Positions 52,734 through 61,910 of a stretch of 64,000 nt of DNA are shown here, in pieces. A program made the translations under genes and the position numbers. The DNA lies in the NCBI RefSeq assembly GCF_023715585.1, contig NZ_JAMBOK010000002.1, forward strand, positions 404,534-468,533, written 5' to 3'. This stretch comes from Sporosarcina luteola. GTDB lineage: Bacteria > Bacillota > Bacilli > Bacillales_A > Planococcaceae. The notes below the pieces were generated by a model. That model was not told the DNA's origin and ran no database searches. It saw only the letters and a list, made by a program, of their open reading frames with translations. How positions within the stretch are numbered: position 1 is the stretch's first letter; each line of letters begins with the position of its first letter.

Positions 52734-53840
52734 ATGGAGAATTATCGTCCTACAAAGGCAAATGTCAATTTACAAGCGATACAAGAGAATCTTAAAAACT
52801 TGCAACATTATTTACCTCGCCAAACAGCCGTCATAGCCGTCGTGAAAGCGGACGGCTATGGGCATGGAGAGGTCGAAGTGGCACAAGCCGCCATTGAAGC
52901 AGGGGCCCGGATGGTGTCGGTAGCGACGCCTGACGAGGCCTTGCATTTGCGGGATGGGGGCATTACCGCCGATATCCTCGTCATGGGTTTGTCTCCGGTC
53001 GGATTTGCAGCAAAGGCCGCTTCACTAGGGATCCACTTAGCTGTTTCAGATGCCGGATGGCTTCGCGAGGCGGCCGATTATGTCAAGGAAGCCGATCATC
53101 CGTTGAATATCCATGTGAAGATCGACAGCGGAATGGGTCGGATCGGTCTACGGGATGAAAATGCCCTTGAGGATATCATTGAAGTAATTGAAGGATCGAC
53201 TAACATAAGTCTTGTAGGCGCCTTCACTCATTTCGCCTGTGCGGATGAAGAGGATCCTAGTAAAACGGAGGAGCAATTCAATCGTTTCATGGAGTTGGTG
53301 GCTGAGTTTCCACAAAGGCCGCCCCTCATCCATGCTTCGAATAGTGCAGCGACTTTGCTTTATCCGCAATATGCACTTGACGCCGTCCGGTTCGGCATCG
53401 GTCTTTACGGCATCGCACCTTCCACTTATGTAGGGACGAAATTGCCGTTTGAATTAAAGAAAGCTTTCACGCTCGAAACGGAATTGGCGTATGTGAAAAA
53501 GGTCGGTAAGGGCGAACGAATCAGTTATGGGGGAACGTATGAAACTACGCAAGATGAGTGGATCGGTACGTTGCCGATCGGCTATGCAGATGGCTTGAAT
53601 CGAGGGCTGCGCGGCCAGGATGTGTTAATTGGCGGAGAACGTATGCCGATCGTCGGTACAATTTGCATGGACCAGTGCATGGTGAAACTGCCGCACGAAT
53701 TCGCTGCCGGTGAAAGAGTGACATTGATCGGCAGGCAGGGCGATGAGGAAATCACGATGGAGGAATGGGCGGACCGGCTCGGGACGATTCCATATGAAGT
53801 CGCGGTGACAATTGGAAAACGCGTGCCGAGAATATATTGA
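52734..53840 (+). CDS. alr: Alanine racemase
   Basis: This 368-residue PLP enzyme interconverts L- and D-Ala and supplies Ddl. Lys38 in AVVKADGYGHG binds PLP. HVKIDSGMGRIGLR and the second catalytic residue, Tyr in RISYGGTYETT, are present, as is TICMDQCMV. It is cytosolic and works as a dimer. GAGGGATTCAG precedes the ATG. The gap after it (53841-54011) holds the promoter region of the toxin-antitoxin pair, which I cannot place precisely. Confidence 0.97.
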   Translation: MENYRPTKANVNLQAIQENLKNLQHYLPRQTAVIAVVKADGYGHGEVEVAQAAIEAGARMVSVATPDEALHLRDGGITADILVMGLSPVGFAAKAASLGIHLAVSDAGWLREAADYVKEADHPLNIHVKIDSGMGRIGLRDENALEDIIEVIEGSTNISLVGAFTHFACADEEDPSKTEEQFNRFMELVAEFPQRPPLIHASNSAATLLYPQYALDAVRFGIGLYGIAPSTYVGTKLPFELKKAFTLETELAYVKKVGKGERISYGGTYETTQDEWIGTLPIGYADGLNRGLRGQDVLIGGERMPIVGTICMDQCMVKLPHEFAAGERVTLIGRQGDEEITMEEWADRLGTIPYEVAVTIGKRVPRIY

Positions 53841-54011
53841 GCCTAACATGGATAGGATGAACGCAGTTCCATCTTTCGACAAATGACCACAATATTTGAA
53901 GATTCTTGTCAATAAAAATCCTTCTTTGTCTTCTCATTGTCGAAGTTCAATGGTAAGATAGACTTTGAATAGAATCGATCGAGGGAACGGGGTCTGTCGG
54001 AGGTGCTAGAA

Positions 54012-54278
54012 TTGCGAGAGAAAAACATAAAAATCGTAAAAGTATCTAAAGGGAATGAAATTGAACATACGGCCGTCCATCAGGAGCCGGAGCGCGGAGA
54101 ATTCGCTTATGTTTCAACGAAGCGGTATATGTCTGGTCATGAAGCGGATACAATCCGTGAAGCGATGATGATCGGCTACGTTGAAATGTCGCAAATCAAC
54201 TTACGAATCGCAAAGGAATGCTTGCATGCGGAACTCGAAGCCCAGCATACGGTGGAACGTCTCGTAAGCGGAGGATGA
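54012..54278 (+). CDS. ndoAI: EndoAI/MazE-type antitoxin, divergent N-terminus
   Basis: This 88-residue antitoxin lies just before ndoA. The C-terminal half ([18 protein letters not shown], then TVERLVSGG) matches the toxin-binding part of B. subtilis EndoAI (GYMEMAKINLNI...TVERLVSGG). The N-terminal half, [20 protein letters not shown]..., does not show the ribbon-helix-helix pattern (KISLPENL, then RNELISQAVRAYV) of EndoAI, and I find none in the other frames. TTG 54012 has GGAGG 8 nt upstream. It neutralises EndoA by inference; DNA binding may be altered. Confidence 0.85.
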   Translation: MREKNIKIVKVSKGNEIEHTAVHQEPERGEFAYVSTKRYMSGHEADTIREAMMIGYVEMSQINLRIAKECLHAELEAQHTVERLVSGG

Positions 54279-54282
54279 AAAG

Positions 54283-54633
54283 TTGGCAATAAAACGTGGG
54301 GACGTCTTTTTTGCAGACCTGTCACCCGTCGTTGGTTCCGAACAGGGAGGGACGAGACCGGTACTTGTCATCCAGAATGACATAGGCAACCGGTTCAGCC
54401 CGACAGTGATCGTTGCAGCGATCACTGCACAAATCCAGAAGGCTAAATTGCCGACACATGTCGAAATTGATGCGGAACGGTATGGGTTCGAGCGGGATTC
54501 CGTGATCCTGCTCGAACAAGTCCGCACGATTGACAAGTCGAGGCTGACGGATAAAATCACCCATTTGGACGAACCATTGATGGAAAAAGTTGACGAAGCG
54601 CTGGAAATCAGCTTCGGGCTTGTTAAATTTTGA
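54283..54633 (+). CDS. ndoA: EndoA/MazF mRNA interferase toxin
   Basis: This 116-residue toxin is a MazF-type endoribonuclease that cuts mRNA at a short sequence (UACAU in B. subtilis EndoA). The sequence is almost the same as Endo[38 protein letters not shown], and [16 protein letters not shown]. It starts at TTG 54283; GGAGG overlaps the antitoxin stop. A terminator separates it from the sigma-B operon. Confidence 0.96.
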   Translation: MAIKRGDVFFADLSPVVGSEQGGTRPVLVIQNDIGNRFSPTVIVAAITAQIQKAKLPTHVEIDAERYGFERDSVILLEQVRTIDKSRLTDKITHLDEPLMEKVDEALEISFGLVKF

Positions 54634-54649
54634 ATACATATGTAAAAGC

Positions 54650-54681
54650 ACTGCGGACCTCGTCTTCCGGAGTGTTTTTTT
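54650..54681 (+). terminator. Terminator after ndoA
   Basis: CACT and CGGA pair with TCCG and AGTG (one-base bulges) around CCTCGTCT, followed by seven T. Confidence 0.75.
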
Positions 54682-54792
54682 ATGTTCAAAAACGTTTTTA
54701 GAGGTAGCAGCTGTAAATAGATGTCTAATTCAATTTTTTTCTGTACAATGGGGGTATGGGATTTTCAATTTGGCAGGGAGGCATTTTAACGC

Positions 54793-55623
54793 ATGGATAA
54801 AATAATGGTAGAAGGCATCAATAAGAACATGGACGAAATCATCGAGCGTTGGATCAGGAGGATGAAAGAGGAGAAGGGAGAACGCTTTTTCCACTTCATG
54901 CCCGATCATCTCGTCGAAAAAACAAGCAGGGAATTTGCGGAGCTGATGACTTCCAACATTTCCGACTCATCTGCTGCGAACACTGAGAGAATCAACGACT
55001 TCACTGAGAAAGTCGTCCGCTTCGGCTGGGCGATCAAATTCGTCAATAAGGCGATCGACAATTTTTCGGATGTCGTATACGAATTTCTGGAAGAGCAGGA
55101 GATCATCAACGAAAGCAACTTGCGTACGTTCAATATCATATTCAGAAATTGGATCAATCCATTACGTGAAAGCATTATCGATGCCTATTCCACAGAATGG
55201 GAAAGAACCGTCAGCCTGCAGAAGATCGCATTGCAGGAGTTGTCTGCGTCCTTAATTCCAGTATTCGACAAAATATCAGTCATGCCTTTAGTCGGAACGA
55301 TCGACACGGAACGCGCGAAGTTGATCATGGAGAACCTTCTGGAAGGCGTAGTGAGCCAGCGGGCTGAAGTGGTGCTGCTCGATATTACAGGAGTCCCGGT
55401 CGTAGATACGATGGTTGCGCATCATATTATCCAAGCGGCGGAAGCGGTCCGTTTGGTAGGTGCGAAATGCATGCTCGTCGGCATCCGTCCTGAAATTGCA
55501 CAGACGATTGTCGCACTAGGCATCAACCTACATGAATTCACAACGAAAAGCACATTGCAGAGGGGAATGCAGGCAGCTTTGGGTATGACAAATCGAGCAA
55601 TCGTGGAGGTGGAAGCAAATTGA
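54793..55623 (+). CDS. rsbRA: Stressosome protein RsbR
   Basis: This 276-residue stressosome scaffold has an N-terminal non-haem globin-like sensor domain (about 1-140) and a C-terminal STAS domain. The STAS part contains [11 protein letters not shown] and [17 protein letters not shown], whose Thr residues are phosphorylated by RsbT in B. subtilis RsbRA. It senses environmental stress in the cytosolic 1.8-MDa complex. GGGAGG lies upstream of the ATG. First gene of the eight-gene sigB operon; its stop overlaps the rsbS start. Confidence 0.95.
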   Translation: MDKIMVEGINKNMDEIIERWIRRMKEEKGERFFHFMPDHLVEKTSREFAELMTSNISDSSAANTERINDFTEKVVRFGWAIKFVNKAIDNFSDVVYEFLEEQEIINESNLRTFNIIFRNWINPLRESIIDAYSTEWERTVSLQKIALQELSASLIPVFDKISVMPLVGTIDTERAKLIMENLLEGVVSQRAEVVLLDITGVPVVDTMVAHHIIQAAEAVRLVGAKCMLVGIRPEIAQTIVALGINLHEFTTKSTLQRGMQAALGMTNRAIVEVEAN

Positions 55624-55982
55624 ATGCACGTATACCGATTTTGAAATTAAATGAAGTCCTAATCGTGTCGATCCAATGGGAGCTGGATGACCAGACGGCC
55701 ATTCAATTTCAGGAAGACCTATTGAATAAAATGCATAATACAGCGGCTCTCGGCGTTGTAATCGACTTGACGCCGATTGATTTCATTGATTCCTTCATCG
55801 CAAAAGTATTGGGGGATGTGATCAATATGACTGGTTTGATGGGCGCAAAAGTGGTGATCACCGGAATTCAGCCTGCAGTTGCCATTACATTGATCGAGCT
55901 TGGAATCCGCTTGAGCAACGTAATGACTGCGCTAGATTTGGAAAACGGTTTGGATAAACTTTATAAAGAATTGGAGGCCTGA
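55620..55982 (+). CDS. rsbS: Stressosome protein RsbS
   Basis: This 120-residue single STAS domain binds and restrains RsbT in the stressosome. The phosphorylation site is Ser58 in DFIDSFIAK. The start is TTG 55620, overlapping the rsbR stop, with GGAGGTGG upstream. Length and sequence are standard for the family. Confidence 0.95.
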   Translation: MNARIPILKLNEVLIVSIQWELDDQTAIQFQEDLLNKMHNTAALGVVIDLTPIDFIDSFIAKVLGDVINMTGLMGAKVVITGIQPAVAITLIELGIRLSNVMTALDLENGLDKLYKELEA

Positions 55983-55984
55983 AA

Positions 55985-56386
55985 ATGGATCTTAGGTCTT
56001 CTGTAGAGATAATCACGGAATGGGATATCGTTGCTGCAAGGCAATTAGGGCGTAACGAGGCAAAGAAGGCCGGTTTCGGAACCGTCGACCAAGCTCGCAT
56101 CACGACCGCAATCAGCGAATTGGCGAGAAATATTTATCTTTATGCAGGCAAAGGGAAGATTGAAATTGAGAGAGTGACTGACAATGGGAAGTTCGGCATC
56201 AAGATCATCGCTTCCGATGAAGGTCCAGGAATCCCTGATCTGCGTAAAGTAATGGAAGACGGCTTTTCGACATCTGGCGGCCTCGGAGCGGGAATGCCTG
56301 GAGTGAAACGGCTTATGGACGAGTTCAAAGTCGCTTCGGAAACCGGAGCTGGAACGACCATTACCACAACAAAATGGCTTCATTGA
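55985..56386 (+). CDS. rsbT: Serine/threonine kinase RsbT
   Basis: This 133-residue GHKL-type kinase phosphorylates RsbR and RsbS, leaves the stressosome and activates RsbU. The N-box is ISELARNIYLYAG, the G1 box DEGPGIPDL, and GGLGAGMPGVKRLMDEF follows. GGAGG overlaps the rsbS end before the ATG. Confidence 0.95.
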   Translation: MDLRSSVEIITEWDIVAARQLGRNEAKKAGFGTVDQARITTAISELARNIYLYAGKGKIEIERVTDNGKFGIKIIASDEGPGIPDLRKVMEDGFSTSGGLGAGMPGVKRLMDEFKVASETGAGTTITTTKWLH

Positions 56387-56400
56387 GGAGGCGATAGCAG

Positions 56401-57411
56401 ATGCCACAAGAAGTCGGCAGGCAGTATAAAGAAATTATGGGAAAATATTTGGAGAGCCCGAGTGAAGAAGATCTTTACGTCGGGCAGCAATTCAGCAGGC
56501 GTTTCATCGAAAAGGAAATCGCGCCTGAAGATGTCATCAGCATTCACAAAACCGCATTAATCGAGCTGCATCCCGAGCTGCAGGACGAAGTGTGGAATTC
56601 CTTGGACTTTCTGATCGAGATGATGATCCATTACGGTCTTACATTGCGTGAGCACCAGAGTCTCATCCGTAAACAGGAAGCGATCCAAATGGAGATGAAT
56701 GTCGCGACGAAAGTGCAGGACACGCTTCTGAAGACGAAGATGCCATGTGTCAGCGGCCTGGACGTGGGATACATTTCCCAGCCTGCTACACAGATGAATG
56801 GTGATTACGTCTATTTCCTGAATAAGAAGCACGAATCGGGCGTCGCCGTAGCGGATGTGATCGGTAAAGGGATACCTGCGGCATTGTGCATGTCTATGAT
56901 CAAATTTGGCATGGACGGATTGCCTGATGGAAATACAAGCCCAGAGAATGTCCTTGGCATCATTAACCGCATTGTCGAAAAAAGTGTCGATGACTCGATG
57001 TTCATTTCGATGTTTTATGGCAAATATAATGCTGAAGATACGACATTCTCCTACGCGTCGGCTGGTCATGAACCAGCATTGCACTTTACTAACAGCACAG
57101 GGGAGTTTTCGGAGTTGGATGCCAAGGGATTGCTGCTCGGCGTCAAACCGGATACCGAATACGAGGAGCGCTCGGTCGTCCTGAACGATGGGGACTTCAT
57201 TGCAATGATGACAGATGGCGTCACTGAAACGAGGACGGAAGACGGGTTCATTGACATGAATACCATCCAAAACCTTCTTCGTGAGGTGAAAGACATGTCG
57301 GCTCAGCAAATTGCGGAACATGTCTATCATCACCTTGCGGAACTTCAAAACTATCGATTGAGCGACGATTTTACAATTGTCATCTTCAAAAAAGAGCCGG
57401 AACAGGTTTAA
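56401..57411 (+). CDS. rsbU: Phosphoserine phosphatase RsbU
   Basis: This 336-residue PP2C (SpoIIE-type) phosphatase removes the phosphate from RsbV. The N-terminal about 85 residues are the RsbT-binding helical domain. The catalytic domain shows VAVADVIGKGIPAALCMSMIKFG, AGHEPALHF, MMTDGVTETR and LSDDFTIVIF, with the metal-binding Asp residues. GAGGAGGCG precedes the ATG. Its stop codon lies within the sigma-B promoter of rsbV. Confidence 0.95.
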   Translation: MPQEVGRQYKEIMGKYLESPSEEDLYVGQQFSRRFIEKEIAPEDVISIHKTALIELHPELQDEVWNSLDFLIEMMIHYGLTLREHQSLIRKQEAIQMEMNVATKVQDTLLKTKMPCVSGLDVGYISQPATQMNGDYVYFLNKKHESGVAVADVIGKGIPAALCMSMIKFGMDGLPDGNTSPENVLGIINRIVEKSVDDSMFISMFYGKYNAEDTTFSYASAGHEPALHFTNSTGEFSELDAKGLLLGVKPDTEYEERSVVLNDGDFIAMMTDGVTETRTEDGFIDMNTIQNLLREVKDMSAQQIAEHVYHHLAELQNYRLSDDFTIVIFKKEPEQV

Positions 57412-57430
57412 CTTTTTGATTGGCGGGTAT
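57406..57430 (+). promoter_or_regulatory. Internal sigma-B promoter for rsbV-rsbW-sigB-rsbX
   Basis: GTTTAA (57406-57411), a 13-nt spacer and GGGTAT (57425-57430) match the sigma-B consensus at every position. It gives autocatalytic expression of the downstream half of the operon, as in B. subtilis. Confidence 0.92.
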
Positions 57431-57484
57431 GTAAGGTTGTAGTGTATTATTCAAATACAAATATCGAGAGTTGGGGTGCAGGAA

Positions 57485-57826
57485 ATGAATTTACAAGTTG
57501 AGTTGCTGGAACAAAATAGTGTTCAATATTTCAAGGTTGTCGGGGAAATCGATGCATTTACGGCACCTGTTCTACGGGAGCGTCTTGCGGCTGTGGAAAA
57601 TGTCCAAGGTTTGAAGGCGGAGCTGGATCTATCCGAAGTGGACTATATGGACAGTACAGGCCTCGGTGTTTTCGTAGGTTTCTATAAGGCTGTTTCCGCT
57701 AATGGCGGGCATGTGAAGATAACGGGCTTGAACAAACGGTTGAACCGCCTGTTTGAAATTACCGGTCTGAATGAAATTATCGATATTGAACAGAAGGAAA
57801 GTGAGGACCATAATGCAACATTATGA
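57485..57826 (+). CDS. rsbV: Anti-anti-sigma factor RsbV
   Basis: This 113-residue STAS protein frees SigB by binding RsbW when unphosphorylated. The phosphorylation site is Ser57 in DYMDSTGLGVFVG. The ATG at 57485 is 6 nt after GGGGTG; GTG 57476 overlaps that site. It overlaps rsbW by 14 nt. Confidence 0.95.
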   Translation: MNLQVELLEQNSVQYFKVVGEIDAFTAPVLRERLAAVENVQGLKAELDLSEVDYMDSTGLGVFVGFYKAVSANGGHVKITGLNKRLNRLFEITGLNEIIDIEQKESEDHNATL

Positions 57827-58286
57827 TTATATAGAGATCAAGATACCCGCAAAAGCCCAATATGTCGGTGTTGCTAGATTGATGATTTCAGGCATTGCAA
57901 GTCGGCTCGGGTTTACATACGATGACATCGAAGACTTGAAAATTGCTTCAAGTGAGGCAATAACGAATGCTGTCCAACATGCTTACGGCCAGGACGAAGA
58001 CGGTGAAGTCGTAGTCGGGTGTGCACTGTATGAAGAGCGGTTGGAGATCATGATTGCGGATCATGGAACAAGTTTTGACTTTGAAGAGACGAAAAAGCAT
58101 ATCGGTCCATATAGCGACACATCAGATGCCCGTTTCCAGCGCGAAGGCGGACTTGGGCTTTATTTGATGGAGACGCTCATGGATGAAGTTAAATTTCATC
58201 ACGAGGAGGGCGTGACGGTCTTTATGACCAAATATCTCGGCAGAGAGCGAGGCGAAGAAGATGTCAAACGAACAGCCAACTCATAA
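57813..58286 (+). CDS. rsbW: Anti-sigma-B factor and RsbV kinase RsbW
   Basis: This 157-residue GHKL kinase holds SigB inactive and phosphorylates RsbV. The N-box is SSEAITNAVQHAYG, the G1 box ADHGTSFD and the G2 box GGLGLYLMETLMDEV. The ATG at 57813 gives MQHYDYIEIKIPAKAQYVG, as in relatives. It overlaps rsbV by 14 nt and sigB by 26 nt. Confidence 0.95.
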   Translation: MQHYDYIEIKIPAKAQYVGVARLMISGIASRLGFTYDDIEDLKIASSEAITNAVQHAYGQDEDGEVVVGCALYEERLEIMIADHGTSFDFEETKKHIGPYSDTSDARFQREGGLGLYLMETLMDEVKFHHEEGVTVFMTKYLGRERGEEDVKRTANS

Positions 58287-59046
58287 GCCGGATACGAAAG
58301 AGAAAGTGTTGGAGTGGATCAGGCAGTACCAGGAGACGAACGATGATGATGCACAGACGAATCTTGTCCTTCATTACGAACGGCTCGTCCATTCCATCGC
58401 CCGCAAATACTCAAATGGGAAGCCATACCATGAAGATATCGTCCAAGTAGGAATGCTTGGCCTTCTCGGGGCGATCCGCAGATATGATCCGGACCTCGGA
58501 CGCAGCTTCGAAGCATTTGCAGTGCCAACGATCGTCGGAGAGATCAAGCGGTTTCTACGCGATAAGACATGGGCAGTCCATGTCCCGCGACGCATCAAGG
58601 AGCTCGGTCCAAAAATCAAGGCCGCGGTTGAAGCATTGACGATTGAAATGCAACGTTCGCCGCTCGTGAGTGAAATAGCGGAATACTTGGGTACCGATGA
58701 AGAATTGGTCCTGGAAGCGATGGAGATGGGGAGGAGCTATCAAGCCCTGTCGATGGACCATACGCTGGAAGCCGATTCAGAAGGCGGCACAGTCACCTTG
58801 TTCGATATCATAGGAGAATCGGATGACGGATTTGAGAGGACAGACCACCGACTAGTCGTGGCAAATGCGCTTAATGTGTTGTCGGAACGCGAAAAGCAGA
58901 TTATCCAATATACATATATTGAGCAAATGAGCCAGAAGGAAGCGGGGGAACGTCTCGGTATTTCTCAAATGCATGTGTCCAGATTGCAGCGGAAAGCGAT
59001 CAAAAAACTTCAAGAAGCCATATTGGCAGCTGGTGGTGCATCGTAG
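58261..59046 (+). CDS. sigB: General stress sigma factor SigB
   Basis: This 261-residue sigma factor directs RNA polymerase to general stress promoters. Region 2 is YHEDIVQVGMLGLLGAIRRYD with AFAVPTIVGEIKRFLRDK; region 3 has VPRRIKELGPKI; region 4 ends in QKEAGERLGISQMHVSRLQRKA. GAGGCGAAGAAG precedes the ATG inside rsbW. It overlaps the rsbX start by one base. Confidence 0.97.
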   Translation: MSNEQPTHKPDTKEKVLEWIRQYQETNDDDAQTNLVLHYERLVHSIARKYSNGKPYHEDIVQVGMLGLLGAIRRYDPDLGRSFEAFAVPTIVGEIKRFLRDKTWAVHVPRRIKELGPKIKAAVEALTIEMQRSPLVSEIAEYLGTDEELVLEAMEMGRSYQALSMDHTLEADSEGGTVTLFDIIGESDDGFERTDHRLVVANALNVLSEREKQIIQYTYIEQMSQKEAGERLGISQMHVSRLQRKAIKKLQEAILAAGGAS

Positions 59047-59642
59047 TGGAAGTGTTCAAAAATGATCATGTAGAGGCGTACATTTATAACGCAGCGAAGC
59101 ATGGCAATATCGAGTCTGGAGATACGTACTATATTCATTCCGAAGAGGATTACTTCATCTGTGCAATTGCCGACGGTTTGGGAAACGGTAAAGTCGCAAG
59201 GCAATCCGCGGAAGTGATTCCTGAAGTCCTTGAACGCTTTCACCACGAAACGCTCGACGAATTGCTGAGCCGCTGCAATGAATACATGGTGCAGAAACGC
59301 GGAGCGGCCGTAGCAATTGTGCGTGTCAACTATAAGGATGGCACGATTGAATACAGCTGTATCGGAAATGTCAGGATGTATATTTTGCATGGTCGTGAAA
59401 AGATGATTTATCCTTTGCCCGTCATGGGATATCTATCGGGAAGACCGCAGAAGATGAATACCCAGACATACAAGTACGAAGTGGGCGATCTGTTTTTCCT
59501 TCATTCGGACGGAGTGACGCTGAACAGCCCGAAAGCAAGTTTGAAACAGAGCACCAACGCGTATGAATTGTACAATATCGTAAAAGAATCGGCACAATCC
59601 GGCGACGATGCCACATTCATCGCCGGCAGCCTGCTTCAGTAA
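59046..59642 (+). CDS. rsbX: Phosphatase RsbX
   Basis: This 198-residue PP2C-type phosphatase dephosphorylates RsbS and RsbR, resetting the stressosome. ICAIADGLGNGKVARQSAE and FFLHSDGV are the catalytic segments. It starts at GTG 59046. The 3' end, including the stop codon, forms part of the operon terminator. Confidence 0.94.
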   Translation: MEVFKNDHVEAYIYNAAKHGNIESGDTYYIHSEEDYFICAIADGLGNGKVARQSAEVIPEVLERFHHETLDELLSRCNEYMVQKRGAAVAIVRVNYKDGTIEYSCIGNVRMYILHGREKMIYPLPVMGYLSGRPQKMNTQTYKYEVGDLFFLHSDGVTLNSPKASLKQSTNAYELYNIVKESAQSGDDATFIAGSLLQ

Positions 59643-59661
59643 ATTGAAGCAGGTTTTTTTG
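59629..59661 (+). terminator. Terminator of the sigB operon
   Basis: CCTGCTTCA pairs with TGAAGCAGG around GTAAAT, which holds the rsbX stop, followed by seven T. Confidence 0.9.
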
Positions 59662-59729
59662 TGTGCGGGAATGGAGTAAGAATACCCATCAATGGTAAAC
59701 TGGGATTATGAAGGAAAGGGTGGGAATGA

Positions 59730-61889
59730 ATGACGAACAGTCTAATAGAAGCAACTGCAAAAAGAGCATCGATCAGTACGAAGCAAACCGCCAATGTCAT
59801 TTCTCTTCTCGACGAAGGCAACACGGTCCCTTTCATCGCACGGTACCGGAAAGAAGCGACCGGCTCACTCGATGAAGTGGAGATCAAAGCGATCGAGGAT
59901 GCATACCATTATGAAAAAGGGCTGGAACAACGGAAAGAGGAAGTCATCCGGTTAATTGAAGAGCAGGGGAAATTGACTGACGAACTGAAAAAGGAAATCC
60001 AATCGGCAACGGTGTTGCAACGCATTGAAGACTTGTATCGGCCATACAAGCAGAAAAGACGCACCCGTGCGATGATTGCGATTGAAAGCGGACTCGAACC
60101 GCTTGCGGACAAGTTAATGGCATTCGGTCGGGAAAATCCGGAAGAGCTTGCTGCGGCTTTTGTGAATGAAGAGAAGGCGGTCGCATCCATCGACGAGGCG
60201 CTTCTTGGAGCACGTGACATTATCGCAGAGCGAATTGCGGATGACGCTGCACTCCGGGAAAGCGTGCGGAAACTTGCTTGGTCCGATGGCCAAATGGCTT
60301 CCGTGCTCCGTAAAGGGGCCGAAGATGAACGCGGTGTGTATGAAATGTATTATGAATATGAAGAACCGTTGAAAAAGATTGTCCCTCACCGTGTGCTTGC
60401 GTTGAACAGGGGAGAAAAAGAAGAGGTCCTGCGTGTAGGCGTGACGTTCCCGGCGGAGCGGATCATCGGTGTCCTTGAGCGCGAATTGATTAAAAAACAG
60501 CAATCTCCTTCAGCCCCGCATGTAAAAGAGGCTACAGAGGATGCATTCAAACGGCTGATCGCTCCGTCTGTCGAGCGGGAAATCAGGACAGCGCTGACGG
60601 AGAAAGCGGAAGCACAAGCGATCCATGTATTCTCGGAAAACTTGAAGAGTCTTCTCTTGCAGCCACCTTTAAAGGGCAGGATGGTGTTAGGCGTCGATCC
60701 CGCTTTTCGTTCAGGCTGTAAATTGGCGGTCATTGATGAAACAGGGAAGATGCTAGAAGTGTCGGTCATTTATCCCCACCCTCCGAAACCGGATAAGGAA
60801 GCTTCGAAGAAAATGATTCTTTCAACACTCGCGAAGTATAAGATACCGATCATTGCAATCGGCAACGGAACAGCCTCGAGGGAAACGGAAAAATTCATTG
60901 CAGACTGCATCAAGGAATCGAAAGAGCCCGTTTCATATGTCATCGTCAATGAAGCGGGGGCAAGTGTCTACTCGGCATCGTCCCAGGCGCGGGAAGAATT
61001 CCCTGACCTCCAAGTCGAACAGCGGAGCGCCGTTTCCATTGCACGGAGATTGCAAGACCCATTATCCGAACTCGTTAAAATCGATCCCGAATCGATCGGC
61101 GTCGGCCAATACCAGCATGACGTTGCGCGGAAAAAACTATCCGAATCGCTATCGTTTGTTGTTGAAACTGCGGTGAACCGGGTAGGCGTGAACGTGAATA
61201 CCGCTTCCTCATCTTTACTGCAATACGTGGCGGGCCTATCGAAAACGGTAGCAGAAAACATCGTCAAGGCGCGTGAAGAGAATGGGTTGTTCGAAAAACG
61301 GACTCAGCTGAAGAAGGTTCCGCGTCTCGGCGCGAAGACATATGAACAGGCAATCGGCTTCCTACGCATACCGGAAGCGAAAGACCGATTCGACTCGACC
61401 GGTCTCCATCCTGAAAGCTATATAGTTGCGGAGCAGGTGCTCGCGGAAGCTGGAGTGGACAAAAGTTTGTTAGGGAAGGAAGAGGCAGTGAATGCCTTGA
61501 CTGCTTTGGATATCCCGACGTTAGCTGCGAAATTGGATGTCGGCGAAGTGACATTGCGCGATATTATCGATACGCTTAAACGTCCGAACCGCGACCCGCG
61601 TGACGACTACCCGCAGCCGCTGTTGAAAGCGGACGTCCTCGACATGAAAGATTTGTATGAAGGACTTGAAATGCAAGGGACTGTCCGGAACGTCGTCGAC
61701 TTCGGTGCATTCGTCGATATCGGCGTATCGGAAGACGGACTCGTCCACATTTCGAAGTTGAAAAAAGGATTCGTCAAGCATCCGCTGGACGTCGTCGCAT
61801 CCGGAGACATTGTAACCGTCTGGGTGGAAGGTGTAGATAAGAACAAAGGCAGGATTTCGTTGACGATGATCCCTCCAAAAGGGAATTGA
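59730..61889 (+). CDS. tex: Tex-family RNA-binding transcription accessory protein
   Basis: This 719-residue protein is Tex (YdcI type), the same length as in B. subtilis. It has an N-terminal helical Tex domain, a YqgF-like nuclease-fold domain (GVDPAFRSGCKLAVIDETG), helix-hairpin-helix motifs (LLQYVAGLSKTVAENIVKAR) and a C-terminal S1 domain (GTVRNVVDFGAFVDIGV, then GRISLTMI). It binds nucleic acid and interacts with the transcription or translation apparatus by family. GGGTGGGAA precedes the ATG. Confidence 0.95.
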   Translation: MTNSLIEATAKRASISTKQTANVISLLDEGNTVPFIARYRKEATGSLDEVEIKAIEDAYHYEKGLEQRKEEVIRLIEEQGKLTDELKKEIQSATVLQRIEDLYRPYKQKRRTRAMIAIESGLEPLADKLMAFGRENPEELAAAFVNEEKAVASIDEALLGARDIIAERIADDAALRESVRKLAWSDGQMASVLRKGAEDERGVYEMYYEYEEPLKKIVPHRVLALNRGEKEEVLRVGVTFPAERIIGVLERELIKKQQSPSAPHVKEATEDAFKRLIAPSVEREIRTALTEKAEAQAIHVFSENLKSLLLQPPLKGRMVLGVDPAFRSGCKLAVIDETGKMLEVSVIYPHPPKPDKEASKKMILSTLAKYKIPIIAIGNGTASRETEKFIADCIKESKEPVSYVIVNEAGASVYSASSQAREEFPDLQVEQRSAVSIARRLQDPLSELVKIDPESIGVGQYQHDVARKKLSESLSFVVETAVNRVGVNVNTASSSLLQYVAGLSKTVAENIVKAREENGLFEKRTQLKKVPRLGAKTYEQAIGFLRIPEAKDRFDSTGLHPESYIVAEQVLAEAGVDKSLLGKEEAVNALTALDIPTLAAKLDVGEVTLRDIIDTLKRPNRDPRDDYPQPLLKADVLDMKDLYEGLEMQGTVRNVVDFGAFVDIGVSEDGLVHISKLKKGFVKHPLDVVASGDIVTVWVEGVDKNKGRISLTMIPPKGN

Positions 61890-61910
61890 GCTGCGAACGT
61901 GAAGACCGGA

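Noticed and set aside
56557..57348. 263-codon minus-strand frame opposite rsbU
   Set aside because: It is antisense to a complete RsbU with all PP2C motifs, and has no ribosome site or recognisable domain.
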